Assembly (NCBI RefSeq): GCF_023721755.1
Contig: NZ_JAMDLH010000001.1
Location: forward strand, 620,001 to 684,000
Source: Pleomorphomonas sp. NRK KF1
Lineage (GTDB): Bacteria; Pseudomonadota; Alphaproteobacteria; Rhizobiales; Pleomorphomonadaceae
Length of the DNA stretch: 64,000 nt
Direction of reading: 5' to 3'
Below, one piece after another: positions 33,288-41,973 of this stretch (within the stretch, counting starts at the first letter, position 1; each line of letters starts with the position of its first letter). The position numbers and the translations under genes are program-made. Under the pieces are notes generated by a model. It saw nothing but the letters and a program-made list of their open reading frames with translations, was not told where the DNA came from and made no database searches.

Positions 33288-33935
33288 ATGAAGATCCACG
33301 AGGGCAGCAAGCTTCTGTTCATCGGAGACTCGATCACCGACTGGAGCCGGGCCCGCCCGATCGGCGAAGCGTTGTTCGACTCGCTCGGCACCGGCTACGT
33401 CGGCCTCGTCAACGCCTTCCTCAACGTGACGCACGCCGCCCACCGCATCCGCGTCGTCAACATGGGCGTCAGCGCCAACACCGTGCGCGACCTCGAAGCG
33501 CGCTGGGAGACCGACGTCGAGGCGCTCAATCCCGACTGGCTGTCGATCATGATCGGCATCAACGACGTCTGGCGGCAGTTCGACGCCCGCCTCCAGACCG
33601 AAAACCATGTGCTGATCGGCGAGTACGAAGCGACGCTCGAACGCCTCATCCTGCGCACCAAGCACCGTCTCAAGGGCCTCGTGCTCATGGCGCCCTATTT
33701 CGTCGAGTTCAACCGCGCCGACCCCATGCGCAAGATGATCGACGACTACGGCGCGGTGGTCAAAAAGCTCGCAGAAAAGCATGGCGCCATCTTCGCCGAC
33801 ACCCAGGCCGCCTTCGACGAGGTGATGATCGAGATCCACCCGATGGGCATAGCCACCGATCGCGTCCACCCGACGCTGACCGGCCACATGATCATCGCCC
33901 GAGCCTTCCTGAAGGCGGTGGGCTATCCGGTCTGA
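33288..33935 (+). CDS. SGNH/GDSL-family hydrolase
   Basis: 215 residues. Block I is LLFIGDSITDWSRARPIG with the nucleophile Ser, block II has NMGVSANTVRDL with the Gly, block III is IGINDVWRQFD with the Asn, and block V is ATDRVHPTLTGHMIIA with the catalytic Asp and His. There is no signal peptide, so it is cytoplasmic. The group includes esterases and lipases for small acyl esters and acetylated sugars. Its 3' end overlaps the convergent adaA gene by 13 nt. Confidence 0.9.
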   Translation: MKIHEGSKLLFIGDSITDWSRARPIGEALFDSLGTGYVGLVNAFLNVTHAAHRIRVVNMGVSANTVRDLEARWETDVEALNPDWLSIMIGINDVWRQFDARLQTENHVLIGEYEATLERLILRTKHRLKGLVLMAPYFVEFNRADPMRKMIDDYGAVVKKLAEKHGAIFADTQAAFDEVMIEIHPMGIATDRVHPTLTGHMIIARAFLKAVGYPV

Positions 33936-34522
33936 ACCGATGGCGACTGCTTCGTTCCCTTTGTCCGCCGCATCTCACTCGGTGGTCGCCTGTACACCTC
34001 TTGAAACACGGCATTGAAACGCCGCAGGCTGCCGAAACCGGCCTGTAGCGCCACCTCGGTCATCGGAAGATCGGTTTCGCTGATGAGGCGCTTGGCCCTC
34101 TGCACCCGTGCCGTCTTCGCCACTTCGATCGGGCTGGCGCCAAGATGTTGTCGGAAGAGCCGCGTGAGATGCCGGCTGCCAACACCGACGCGCTCTGCAA
34201 GTGTCTCGACACTGCCGTTGCCATCCAGCGCGCCCTCATCCCTTATCAGCCGCGCCGCCTTCTCGACGATGGTGAGAGTACCCTTCCAAGCCGGACAGAA
34301 GGGCGCGGTTTCCGGTCGGCAGCGCAGGCAGGGGCGATAGCCCGCTAATTCGGCCGCCGTCGCGCTCGGCAGGAACTCGACGTTGCGCCGGAGCGGTGGC
34401 TTCACCGGGCAGACGCAGCGGCAGTAGATGCCGGTGGTCCGCACGCAGACGAAGAAGGCGCCGTCATAGGCAGGGTCACGGGCCGCCCAGGCGGTTTCGC
34501 AGAGAGTGATGTCGAGGCTCAT
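33923..34522 (-). CDS. adaA: AdaA-type alkylation sensor: methylphosphotriester domain plus AraC HTH
   Basis: 199 residues. The N-terminal zinc domain has Cys34 and Cys38 (GIYCRCVCPVK) and Cys65/Cys68 (YRPCLRCRPE). In Ada the first of these accepts methyl groups from DNA phosphotriesters and converts the protein into an activator. The C-terminal half is an AraC-type double HTH (VETLAERVGVGSRHLTRLFR, then MTEVALQAGFGSLRRFNAVF). The guanine methyltransferase domain of full Ada is absent; a separate ogt gene is in the divergent unit. It should activate the EamA-ogt pair across the shared 111-nt intergenic region. Confidence 0.92.
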   Translation of the reverse strand: MSLDITLCETAWAARDPAYDGAFFVCVRTTGIYCRCVCPVKPPLRRNVEFLPSATAAELAGYRPCLRCRPETAPFCPAWKGTLTIVEKAARLIRDEGALDGNGSVETLAERVGVGSRHLTRLFRQHLGASPIEVAKTARVQRAKRLISETDLPMTEVALQAGFGSLRRFNAVFQEVYRRPPSEMRRTKGTKQSPSVQTG

Positions 34523-34633
34523 GACAAGAATTGTACACCCAATCCGGCAAGTTCAACGAACCGAGTCCGATTCCGGCGAGCCGGCCATTTCCCATCGGGT
34601 AATTGTTCTTTCTCCGCGACCCTGGAGGCATCC

Positions 34634-35557
34634 TTGACCAAAGCTCCGCACATGGGCCTCCTCGAATGGGGCCTTCTCCTTGTCCTCTCGCTGCTCTGGG
34701 GCGGCTCGTTCTTCTTCTCGAAGGTGGCGCTCGCCGAACTGCCGCCCTTCACCGTCGTGCTCGGTCGGGTCGCGATCGCCGCCGCGGCTCTTTACGCCTA
34801 CCTCAGGGCGACCGGGCGAACGATCCCCGGAACCGGGGAAGCCTGGCGTGTCTTCTTCGGAATGGGATTGATCAACAATCTCATCCCGTTCAGCCTGATC
34901 TTCTGGGGGCAGACGGCGATCGCCTCCGGCCTCGCCTCCATTCTCAACGCCACCACGCCGATCTTTGCCATCATCGTTGCGCATCTCCTGACGGCCGACG
35001 AGAAGATGACGCCGCAAAAGATCGTCGGCGTCCTGCTCGGTGTTCTCGGCGTCGCTGTACTCATGAGCGGCAGCGCCTTTTCCGGCGACGGTCCGCCGCT
35101 CTGGGCGCTGCTCGCCTGTCTCGGTGCCGCCCTTTCCTATGGCTTGGCCGGCACCTTCGGTCGCCACTTCCGCCGCATGGGCATATCGCCGGCCGTCGGC
35201 GCTTTCGGGCAGACGACCGCCAGTACGGTGATGATGCTACCGCTCGTCGCCCTCGTCGATGCGCCATGGAACCTCGCGGCACCCCACGCCGTAACCATCG
35301 GCGCGCTTCTCGCCCTCGCGCTGATTTCGACGGCACTCGCCTACATCATCTACTTCCATCTCCTCTCGGTCGGCGGCGCCACCAATTCGTCGCTGGTAAC
35401 GCTGCTGATCCCCGTCTCGGCCATCTTGCTCGGCAGCCTGATACTCGGCGAGCGACTGTCCGCGAACCATTTCCTGGGCATGGCGCTAATCGGACTCGGT
35501 CTTCTCTCGATCGACGGCCGAATCTTCGCCATGCTCAGACGAGTCCCCGCCGTGTGA
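34634..35557 (+). CDS. EamA/DMT-family transporter
   Basis: 307 residues from a TTG start with TGGAGG upstream; an ATG 18 nt later is an alternative. Ten hydrophobic helices in two EamA repeats: the first opens LLLVLSLLWGGSFFFSKVAL, the second LACLGAALSYGLAGTFGRHF. The ends of each repeat carry the ASILNATTPIFAIIVA and SSLVTLLIPVSAILLGS patterns. The family exports metabolites such as amino acids. It lies between divergent adaA and ogt (7 nt downstream), so it may be part of the alkylation response. Confidence 0.9.
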   Translation: MTKAPHMGLLEWGLLLVLSLLWGGSFFFSKVALAELPPFTVVLGRVAIAAAALYAYLRATGRTIPGTGEAWRVFFGMGLINNLIPFSLIFWGQTAIASGLASILNATTPIFAIIVAHLLTADEKMTPQKIVGVLLGVLGVAVLMSGSAFSGDGPPLWALLACLGAALSYGLAGTFGRHFRRMGISPAVGAFGQTTASTVMMLPLVALVDAPWNLAAPHAVTIGALLALALISTALAYIIYFHLLSVGGATNSSLVTLLIPVSAILLGSLILGERLSANHFLGMALIGLGLLSIDGRIFAMLRRVPAV

Positions 35558-35564
35558 GGCATTC

Positions 35565-36074
35565 ATGCTCGACGTGATCTACACCTACCTTGAAAGTCCC
35601 ATCGGACCGCTGCTTCTGGCCGGCGATGGGGTGAGGCTGGCGAAGGTCGGCTTTCCCAACGGCAAGGGGCGTGTCGCAACCGATGACGACTGGCGGCGCG
35701 ACGACGGCCAGTTCGTGGAAGCGCGCGCTCAGCTCAATGCTTATTTTGCCGGCGAGCTGCGCACCTTCGACCTCGCCCTGATGCCGTCCGGCACGCCATT
35801 CCAGCTTGCCGTCTGGCAGGCGCTCAAGGCCATTCCCTTCGGTGTCACCATTTCCTATGGCGAGCTCGCCTCACGCCTTGGTCGCCCCTCGGCAAGCCGC
35901 GCCGTCGGCGCCGCCAACGGCGCCAATCCCATCCCGATCATCGTGCCTTGTCACAGGGTGATCGGCGCGTCGGGCGCCCTCACCGGGTTCGGTGGCGGCA
36001 TCGACACCAAACGTTGGCTGCTGGCCCACGAGACTGGTCGCCACACAGGCGAGATGCAGGGCAGTCTTTTTTAG
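35565..36074 (+). CDS. ogt: Methylated-DNA--protein-cysteine methyltransferase
   Basis: 169 residues. The active site IPIIVPCHRVIGASGALTGF has the methyl-accepting Cys in PCHRV. The helix-turn-helix just before it includes SYGELASRLGRPSASRAVGA with the Arg finger. It directly removes O6-methyl groups from guanine in a one-shot reaction. It follows EamA by 7 nt and is divergent from adaA, so together they encode the split two-protein form of Ada. Confidence 0.95.
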   Translation: MLDVIYTYLESPIGPLLLAGDGVRLAKVGFPNGKGRVATDDDWRRDDGQFVEARAQLNAYFAGELRTFDLALMPSGTPFQLAVWQALKAIPFGVTISYGELASRLGRPSASRAVGAANGANPIPIIVPCHRVIGASGALTGFGGGIDTKRWLLAHETGRHTGEMQGSLF

Positions 36075-36210
36075 GCTAGCGGATGATGCCTGGCCCGCGC
36101 CTTGCTTTTCCTGTATGGGGCGGGCAGGTTTAGGCCGGCGTTCACAAGAATGCCGCAGACTTCCTCGACGATCGATAGGGTGGCGGTTCGCCGAGGCTTC
36201 TGGAGTTGGC

Positions 36211-37230
36211 ATGACGGCATTCGAGTTCAGCGCGACCCCCGCTCGACGCAAGCTGTCGGCTTCCCTTACCTCGGCCATGTTGATGGCCATCGCGACGGCC
36301 ACGCTGGCCCGTTTCAATGCCGACACCTTCTACTACGGCGACCTGCTGACCTTCTTCCTGCCGGCCTTGTTCGGGGCTTGCCTTATCACGACGCTCGTCG
36401 CGTTGATTGCCGGTCACAGAATCCTGGCGGCCGTGGCCCTGGGCTTTGCCCTGCTCAACGGTTTTCCATTGTTCCAGCCGATCGAAAGGGCCGCCGCTTC
36501 GGCAGACGGTACGGAGCTGCGCGTCGCCACCAGCAACGTTCTGGGAAACCGCAGCGATTATGGCGACCTTCTCGCCTGGAGCACGAACTCGGGCATCGAC
36601 ATTCTCGGCCAGCAGGAGGTGAGCGGCTACGCCCTGCGGCGCTTCGGCGCCCTGCGCGCCCACTTTCCCTCAACGCCGCCGGCCGACCTCCTCGGTCGTC
36701 ATCCGGAGGTGACGGCTTGGACCGGCTGGCGCATCCTGAAGGCCGAGCACGTCAAGAACGTTCCCATCCTGCCGGTGTTCGGCTGGGGTGGCGCTCCGCT
36801 GCGGCTGGAACTGGCGCCGCCGGGCGTCACCGACACCAAGCAACCAGCTCTCGTCGTCTACGTGCTGCATCCCACGACGCCACGCAGCTACGATCAGTGG
36901 GTCAACCGCAACGCCTATCTTGAGGTCGTGGCCAAGGCCATCGCCGCCGAGCCCAAGGGAATCCCGATCGTCGCGATGGGTGATTTCAATACGCCCACGT
37001 GGTCGCCGTTCTTCCAGGCGTTCCTGAAAACGTCGGGCCTGGTAGATGCATCGGGTACCGGTTGGCCGGCCACCACCCGGTTTTCCAGACGGTTCGCCAA
37101 ACTCGTCCACTTCGGCTCGCCGGTCGATCACATACTGGTATCGCGCGACGTCGAGGTGCAGCGCTTCGAGGTCGGTCCGGACATCGGCTCCGATCACTTC
37201 CCGGTTGTCGCCGATCTGCGCCTGCCCTGA
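36211..37230 (+). CDS. Membrane-anchored endonuclease/exonuclease/phosphatase (EEP) family protein
   Basis: 339 residues from the ATG at 36211, with TGGAG upstream. Three membrane helices occupy about residues 15-95 (KLSASLTSAMLMAIATATLA, LTFFLPALFGACLITTLVAL, HRILAAVALGFALLNGFPLF). The EEP fold follows, with LRVATSNVLGNRSDYGD, ILGQQEVS (metal Glu), GIPIVAMGDFNTPTWSP and HFGSPVDHILVS, ending in GSDHFPVVADLRL. Catalytic Asn, Asp and His are all present. The domain should face the periplasm. Family members cut DNA, RNA or phospholipids; the substrate is unknown. Confidence 0.88.
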   Translation: MTAFEFSATPARRKLSASLTSAMLMAIATATLARFNADTFYYGDLLTFFLPALFGACLITTLVALIAGHRILAAVALGFALLNGFPLFQPIERAAASADGTELRVATSNVLGNRSDYGDLLAWSTNSGIDILGQQEVSGYALRRFGALRAHFPSTPPADLLGRHPEVTAWTGWRILKAEHVKNVPILPVFGWGGAPLRLELAPPGVTDTKQPALVVYVLHPTTPRSYDQWVNRNAYLEVVAKAIAAEPKGIPIVAMGDFNTPTWSPFFQAFLKTSGLVDASGTGWPATTRFSRRFAKLVHFGSPVDHILVSRDVEVQRFEVGPDIGSDHFPVVADLRLP

Positions 37231-37231
37231 G

Positions 37232-38005
37232 CTACCACCAGACGACCGGCAGGCTTGCGCCTCGAAGCACGTCATCGACATCCGGATGGAAACTGCCGTC
37301 CGGCGCATGGAGCACCAGTCCCGGCAGAATGCGAAGCGGCGCCCGCCCTTGCGGTCTTCCCCGCAAGATCAACCGGTGCGCCGGCTCTCCGGCATGCGCG
37401 TGAACCGGCAGCAGCGAGAGGGAGCCGAAGCGGCTGCCGATCGCGGATAACAACCTTTGCAGTTCGTCGGCCCGGAAGATCATCGTCAGCGTGCCCGACG
37501 GCTTCAAAACGGCGGCGGTGGTTCGTATCCAGCCATCGATGGCCTCGGCCTCCAGTACATGCGCCTGAGCCCGCGATGGCGCCGGGGACGACCGGCCGCG
37601 ATCGGCGAGATGGAATGGCGGGTTCATGATGAGATGGTCGGCCATGTCGTCAACAAGCCCCGCCGCCCGCCGCTCGACAGCTCGTGCAAGCACGTCGGCG
37701 ACGACGACGTGGACACGGTCGGCCATGCCCGCGTTAAGCGCTGCATTGCCCTCGGCAAGGCGCGCCAGTTCCGGATCGACTTCCACCAGGGTGACGCTGG
37801 TCTCGGGCAGCCTCCGCGCGACCGCCAAACCGGCCACGCCAACGCCGGCGCCCAAGTCCACGACATGGCCGGATGTTCCCTCGGACAGTGCAGCGGCAAG
37901 CAGCACGGCGTCGAGACCGGCCCGGTGCGCACCGGACACGGGTTGATCGATCATGAGCTGGTTGCCGAGAAAACCGTCACGACTGACACCACCAGGAAAG
38001 TTCAT
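37232..38005 (-). CDS. tRNA1(Val) A37 N6-methyltransferase-like SAM enzyme
   Basis: 257 residues. The SAM-binding loop is HVVDLGAGVGVAGLAVARRL, and the target-amine motif is HLIMNPPFHLADRG, with the NPPF that defines N6-adenine methyltransferases. The start, DGFLGNQLMIDQPVSGAHRA, matches TrmN6-type proteins. It would methylate adenine 37 of tRNA or a related RNA site. It ends 2 nt from the convergent EEP gene and is followed upstream by the DUF2007 gene 2 nt away, so it is in an operon with it. Confidence 0.9.
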   Translation of the reverse strand: MNFPGGVSRDGFLGNQLMIDQPVSGAHRAGLDAVLLAAALSEGTSGHVVDLGAGVGVAGLAVARRLPETSVTLVEVDPELARLAEGNAALNAGMADRVHVVVADVLARAVERRAAGLVDDMADHLIMNPPFHLADRGRSSPAPSRAQAHVLEAEAIDGWIRTTAAVLKPSGTLTMIFRADELQRLLSAIGSRFGSLSLLPVHAHAGEPAHRLILRGRPQGRAPLRILPGLVLHAPDGSFHPDVDDVLRGASLPVVWW

Positions 38006-38007
38006 GC

Positions 38008-38247
38008 CTACCGTCCCGCTTTAGGCACCGGGCGCAACTCGTGACCGAGACCTGCGTCTGTGACGAGGCGCCTCGCACGCTCGGAATCGTCTGCATCAAT
38101 CAGAACGCGGCGGGGGAACGCACCAACCATTCCTTCGAGGGCGCTCATCGCCTGATCGGCAACGAAATAGTCGATATCGGCCTCCTTCAGCAAAGCCTCG
38201 ACGAAGGAGATGATCACCAGATCGTTGGTTCTTATCAATTCTTCCAT
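38008..38247 (-). CDS. DUF2007-domain small protein
   Basis: 79 residues, a single DUF2007 domain with a ferredoxin-like fold. Key parts are EELIRTNDLVIISFVEALLK, ADIDYFVADQAMSALEGMVG and RRVLIDADDSERARRLVTD. The family is often labelled a putative signal-transducing protein, but no activity is established. It is coupled to the methyltransferase gene (2 nt gap) and divergent from ispB, an arrangement widespread in Rhizobiales. Confidence 0.9.
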   Translation of the reverse strand: MEELIRTNDLVIISFVEALLKEADIDYFVADQAMSALEGMVGAFPRRVLIDADDSERARRLVTDAGLGHELRPVPKAGR

Positions 38248-38415
38248 GAAACCTCCGGAAATGCCGGTGGCCTTCCCCGACGGGATTGGACATTATCCGC
38301 TTGGCGGCCTAATGGTCACCCAATTAATCTTTCTTGCGCGGGCACCGACTCGTGACGGGAAGCGTTGTGGATACAACCGGCGACAGGCCGGGCGAACGGT
38401 TTCGGGAGTGAAGGT

Positions 38416-39441
38416 TTGAGCTCGGTCGCACCTCAGCACAGCAACGCTCCGGCGGCACCGCGCGAGAAGTCGATCGCGCCACTTATGCAGCTCGTCGACG
38501 CCGACATGCAGCGGGTCAACCAGATGATCCTCGACATGGCCGCTGCCAACGCCGAGATGATCCCGGAGATCGCCCGCCACCTGATCGATTCCGGCGGCAA
38601 GCGCCTGAGGCCGATGCTGACGCTCGCCGCCGCGCTTGCCTGTGGCTATCAGGGCGACGGGCATGTTAAACTGGCGGCCACCGTCGAGTTCATGCACACG
38701 GCAACCCTTTTGCACGACGATGTGGTTGACGAGAGCGAGCTTCGGCGCGGCAAGCCGTCGGCGCGCATGGTCTGGGGCAACCAGGCGAGCGTGCTGGTCG
38801 GCGACTATCTGCTCGGCCAGGCCTTCCGCACCATGGTCGAGGTCGGCTCGCTCGACGCACTGGCGGTGTTGTCGCGTGCCGCCGCCGTGATCGCCGAGGG
38901 CGAGGTGCTGCAGCTCGTGGCCGCCAAGCACCTGTCGACCAGCGAAGACCAGTATCTGCAAGTGATCAACGCCAAGACGGCGGCATTGTTCTCGGCGGCG
39001 ACCGAGGTTGGGCCGATCATTGCCGGCAGTTCAGCCGAAGTGCGCACCGGGCTTGCCGAGTATGGCACCCAACTCGGCCTTGCCTTCCAGCTCGTCGACG
39101 ACGCACTCGACTACGGCGGCTCGTCGATGACGCTCGGCAAGAAGGTCGGCGACGACTTCCGCGAGGGCAAGGTGACGCTGCCGATCCTGATCGCCGCCGC
39201 CCGTGGCGGCGACGCCGATCGCGAGTTCTGGCAGCGCACCATCGAGCGCGGCGAGATCGAAGACGCCGATCTCGACCGCGCCATCGAACTGCTGGCGAAG
39301 CACCAGGCCATCGCCGCCACCGTCGAACGTGCCCGCGCCTACGGCGACAAGGCGATCGCGGCCCTCGATGTTCTCGACGAAAGCCCCTACCGGGCAGCGC
39401 TGGAAGACGTCGTGTATTTCTGCGTCAGCCGGGTCAGTTGA
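38416..39441 (+). CDS. ispB: Long-chain polyprenyl diphosphate synthase (IspB type)
   Basis: 341 residues from a TTG start with GTGAAGG upstream; the frame extends further back without a better start. The first Asp-rich motif is LLHDDVVDESELRRGKPSAR and the second is LAFQLVDDALDYGGSS, with the GGKRLRPMLTLAAALACGYQ substrate-binding block before them. It extends farnesyl diphosphate to an octa- or decaprenyl chain, the side chain of ubiquinone. It is divergent from DUF2007 and ends with a strong terminator. Confidence 0.95.
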   Translation: MSSVAPQHSNAPAAPREKSIAPLMQLVDADMQRVNQMILDMAAANAEMIPEIARHLIDSGGKRLRPMLTLAAALACGYQGDGHVKLAATVEFMHTATLLHDDVVDESELRRGKPSARMVWGNQASVLVGDYLLGQAFRTMVEVGSLDALAVLSRAAAVIAEGEVLQLVAAKHLSTSEDQYLQVINAKTAALFSAATEVGPIIAGSSAEVRTGLAEYGTQLGLAFQLVDDALDYGGSSMTLGKKVGDDFREGKVTLPILIAAARGGDADREFWQRTIERGEIEDADLDRAIELLAKHQAIAATVERARAYGDKAIAALDVLDESPYRAALEDVVYFCVSRVS

Positions 39442-39460
39442 CCCCTAAGACATAGGATTA

Positions 39461-39497
39461 GAAAGTCTGGGCAAGGTACTGTCCAGACTTTCTTTTA
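39461..39497 (+). terminator. Rho-independent terminator of ispB
   Basis: A perfect 10-bp stem (GAAAGTCTGG at 39461-39470, CCAGACTTTC at 39483-39492) with a 12-nt loop is followed by TTTTA. It lies 20 nt after the ispB stop and may also slow transcription from the convergent cobT. Confidence 0.9.
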
Positions 39498-39505
39498 TCT
39501 GGTTA

Positions 39506-40528
39506 CTACTTGTTGGAGACGCCAGCTTCGGCAAAGGTCGCCATGCCCGAATGAACATCCGCGGCCGCGCGAATGATCGAACCGGCGATGGCCGCGCCCG
39601 TTCCTTCGCCGAGGCGGAACCTCAGGTCGACGATGGCTTCCTTGCCGAGACGGGAGATGACGTCACGGTGGGCGCCTTCCACCGAAGCATGGGCGATCTT
39701 AACATGGTCGATGGAGTGCGGGTCAACGGCGTGCAGCACGGCCGCCGCGGCGGTGACGACATAACCGTCGACGACCACAGGTATGTTCTGGTGCCGGGCG
39801 GCGATGATGGCGCCGGCCATGGCGGCTATCTCCCGCCCGCCGACCCGGCGCAGAACCTCCAGACCGTCACGCTCGCCCTTGCCGAGGCGATCGACGGCAG
39901 CAGCAACCGCATCGCGTTTGCGCGTCAGCCCGGCGTCGTCGACGCCCGTCCCGCGACCGATCCAGTCGGACGCCTTGCCGCCGTAGAGCGCGTGGTAGAT
40001 GGCGGCGGCGACGGTGGTATTGCCGATGCCCATTTCGCCGAGCATCAGGAGATCGGTGCCACCGGCCACCGATTCCATGCCGAAGGCCATGGTGGCGGCG
40101 CAGCCGGCCTCGTCGAAGGCGTCCTCTTCGGTAATATCCGGCGTCGGCACTTCCAAGGCCAGCTCGAACACCTTCAGCCCATAGTTATAGCTCTTGCAAA
40201 GCTGGTTGATGGCGGCCCCGCCAGCCGTGAAGTTGGCGACCATCTGGAAGTTCACCTCGACCGGAAAGGCCGATACGCCCTTGGCCGCCACGCCGTGGCT
40301 GGCAGCGAAGATCGACACCATCGGGTGGCGCACTGCCGGCCGCTCCACCCGCTGCCAGGCCGCCAGCCACTCGGCAAGCTCCTCCAGCCGGCCGAGAGAC
40401 CCGAGCGGCTTGGTGAGTTGGGCATTGCGCGCACGAACGGCGTCGACCGAAGCCTCGTCCGGTCCCGGCATCGAACGGATCAACTCGCGGAAATCGTCGA
40501 ACGGCAGACCGGACATCGAGGGGATCAT
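39506..40528 (-). CDS. cobT: Nicotinate-nucleotide--dimethylbenzimidazole phosphoribosyltransferase
   Basis: 340 residues. The NaMN-binding region has LTKPLGSLGRLEELAEWL, and the core contains AASHGVAAKGVSAFPVEVN and EMGIGNTTVAAAIYHALYGG. The catalytic Glu is in the C-terminal LRFRLGEGTGAAIAGSIIRA. It makes alpha-ribazole phosphate for the lower ligand of cobalamin. It is divergent from cobS, which uses alpha-ribazole in the next assembly stage. The 104-nt region between them shows no B12 riboswitch. Confidence 0.96.
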   Translation of the reverse strand: MIPSMSGLPFDDFRELIRSMPGPDEASVDAVRARNAQLTKPLGSLGRLEELAEWLAAWQRVERPAVRHPMVSIFAASHGVAAKGVSAFPVEVNFQMVANFTAGGAAINQLCKSYNYGLKVFELALEVPTPDITEEDAFDEAGCAATMAFGMESVAGGTDLLMLGEMGIGNTTVAAAIYHALYGGKASDWIGRGTGVDDAGLTRKRDAVAAAVDRLGKGERDGLEVLRRVGGREIAAMAGAIIAARHQNIPVVVDGYVVTAAAAVLHAVDPHSIDHVKIAHASVEGAHRDVISRLGKEAIVDLRFRLGEGTGAAIAGSIIRAAADVHSGMATFAEAGVSNK

Positions 40529-40632
40529 ATCTTCGTCTTTCTGATTGAACTGGACGCAACAAGTCTGGATTTAGTGCCACATTCGTCGCAATACCGCGAA
40601 ACGACACAACATTTAGCGGCGTCACGCTATAC

Positions 40633-41454
40633 ATGACTCGCACGCCGGCCTACAAACGAAGAATGCTGCGTGACGAACTCCTCCACCGCCTTGCCGATCT
40701 CGGCGCCTCGCTTCGCTTCTTCTCGCGCCTGCCCGTGCCACAGCTCGGCCGGCGGGACGACACCGGCGCCCTGCCCGACCTGCCACGGGCAGCGGCGGCG
40801 GTGCCATTTGCCGGCTTCCTGATTGCATTGCCGGCGGCCCTCATCGGGCTTGGAGCAAGCGCGGCTGGGCTGCCGGATCTTCTCGTCGGACTCCTCGTCG
40901 TCGCGGCACTGGTCGCGCCCACCGGTGCGCTGCACGAGGACGGCCTCGCCGACAGTGCCGACGGCCTCATTGGCGGCGCCTCGGCGGAAAAGCGGCTGCT
41001 CATCATGAAGGACAGCCGCATCGGCACCTTCGCCGGCCTCGCGTTGGTTCTGTCGACGCTCGTTCGGGCGAGCGCCTACGGAGCGCTGTTCCTTCATCCG
41101 GTCGCGGGCCTCTTTGCCGTGTTGGGTGGTGGTGCCCTGAGCCGCCTTTCCATGACCGCGCTATGGGCGGCGTTACCCAATGCCCGCCCCGACGGCCTTG
41201 CGGCGCGGCTCGGCCAGCCCGACCGCCGATCGGTGGCGATTGGCGCCGGCGTGACGGTTCTGCTTCTGTCACCGCTGCCAGCGTTGGTCGGGGCGCCAGC
41301 CGTTCTCCTCGGCATCGCCTTTGCCGCGCTTGCCGCGCTTGCCTTCGGCGCTCTCGCCCGTGAGAAGATCGGCGGACAGACCGGCGACATTCTCGGCGCG
41401 ACACAGGTTCTCACGGAGGCGGCGTTCCTGATCGGCCTCCTGATCGGTAGGTGA
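40633..41454 (+). CDS. cobS: Adenosylcobinamide-GDP ribazoletransferase
   Basis: 273 residues. The conserved N-terminal block is LRFFSRLPVPQLGRRDDTGA, and the family signature is GALHEDGLADSADGLIGGAS followed by RLLIMKDSRIGTFAGLALV. Five or six membrane helices follow. It joins adenosylcobinamide-GDP with alpha-ribazole to give cobalamin at the inner membrane. It is followed with a 1-nt overlap by a DUF1289 gene. Confidence 0.95.
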   Translation: MTRTPAYKRRMLRDELLHRLADLGASLRFFSRLPVPQLGRRDDTGALPDLPRAAAAVPFAGFLIALPAALIGLGASAAGLPDLLVGLLVVAALVAPTGALHEDGLADSADGLIGGASAEKRLLIMKDSRIGTFAGLALVLSTLVRASAYGALFLHPVAGLFAVLGGGALSRLSMTALWAALPNARPDGLAARLGQPDRRSVAIGAGVTVLLLSPLPALVGAPAVLLGIAFAALAALAFGALAREKIGGQTGDILGATQVLTEAAFLIGLLIGR

Positions 41455-41657
41455 TGGCTATGGTGGAGACGCCCTGCGTCAAGGTCTGTCGAATGCTCGA
41501 AGGCGGCAGCCTCTGCCGCGGCTGTGGCCGTACGCTCGACGAGATCGCCCGCTGGACGTCGATGAGCTCCGAAGAGCGAAGGGCGGTCATGGCGGGCCTT
41601 GCGGAGCGGTTGAGGCAAGCCGACATTCAGGACAATGCATCCCGATCGGAGGCCTGA
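41454..41657 (+). CDS. DUF1289-domain small cysteine-rich protein
   Basis: 67 residues. The Cys pattern is Cys8-x3-Cys12-x8-Cys21-x2-Cys24 (PCVKVCRMLEGGSLCRGCGR), followed by TLDEIARWTSMSSEERRAVM. The four cysteines suggest a metal site such as zinc or an iron-sulfur cluster, though the function is unknown. The ATG overlaps the last base of the cobS stop, so it is translationally coupled. The same cobS-DUF1289 order is frequent in this order of bacteria. Confidence 0.88.
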   Translation: MAMVETPCVKVCRMLEGGSLCRGCGRTLDEIARWTSMSSEERRAVMAGLAERLRQADIQDNASRSEA

Positions 41658-41661
41658 GCCC

Positions 41662-41973
41662 ATGCGGCACCCCGTGCTCTATGTCGCCGTGGCGATCCTC
41701 GTCGTCGCCACCGGCGTTCTGTTGATTTTCGGCGGGTCTGGCGACGTCGCCGGACTGGCTCCGGCTCAGTTCGCCAATGTCGCCTATCTCTCGATCTTCG
41801 CCCTGCTGATCGGCGCTTCGCTCGCCCTCGGACGGCACAGGGTCAACGCGCGGCTCTGGCACATCGCGGTGTGGCTCGCCATTTTCCTCGCGCTTGCCGC
41901 TGGCTACCGCTGGTTCAACCAGCCGTCCACGGCCTTCGTCCCGAGCGAGAGCGCCCCTTCCACGGCGATCTGA
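41662..41973 (+). CDS. Small integral membrane protein, unknown function
   Basis: 103 residues with CGGAGG 9 nt upstream of the ATG. Three membrane helices are visible: VLYVAVAILVVATGVLLIFG, FANVAYLSIFALLIGASLAL and LWHIAVWLAIFLALAAGYRW. The C-terminal tail is short and polar. It follows DUF1289 by 4 nt and so belongs to the cobS transcription unit. I do not recognise a family. It ends immediately before the convergent transporter gene. Confidence 0.75.
   Translation: MRHPVLYVAVAILVVATGVLLIFGGSGDVAGLAPAQFANVAYLSIFALLIGASLALGRHRVNARLWHIAVWLAIFLALAAGYRWFNQPSTAFVPSESAPSTAI

Noticed and set aside
38365-38415. Longer start of the ispB frame
   Set aside because: The upstream residues have no family similarity and no ribosome site; the TTG at 38416 has GTGAAGG in front and gives the usual length.
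40529-40632. Possible cobalamin riboswitch between cobT and cobS
   Set aside because: The region is only 104 nt and I found no B12-box-like conserved sequence.
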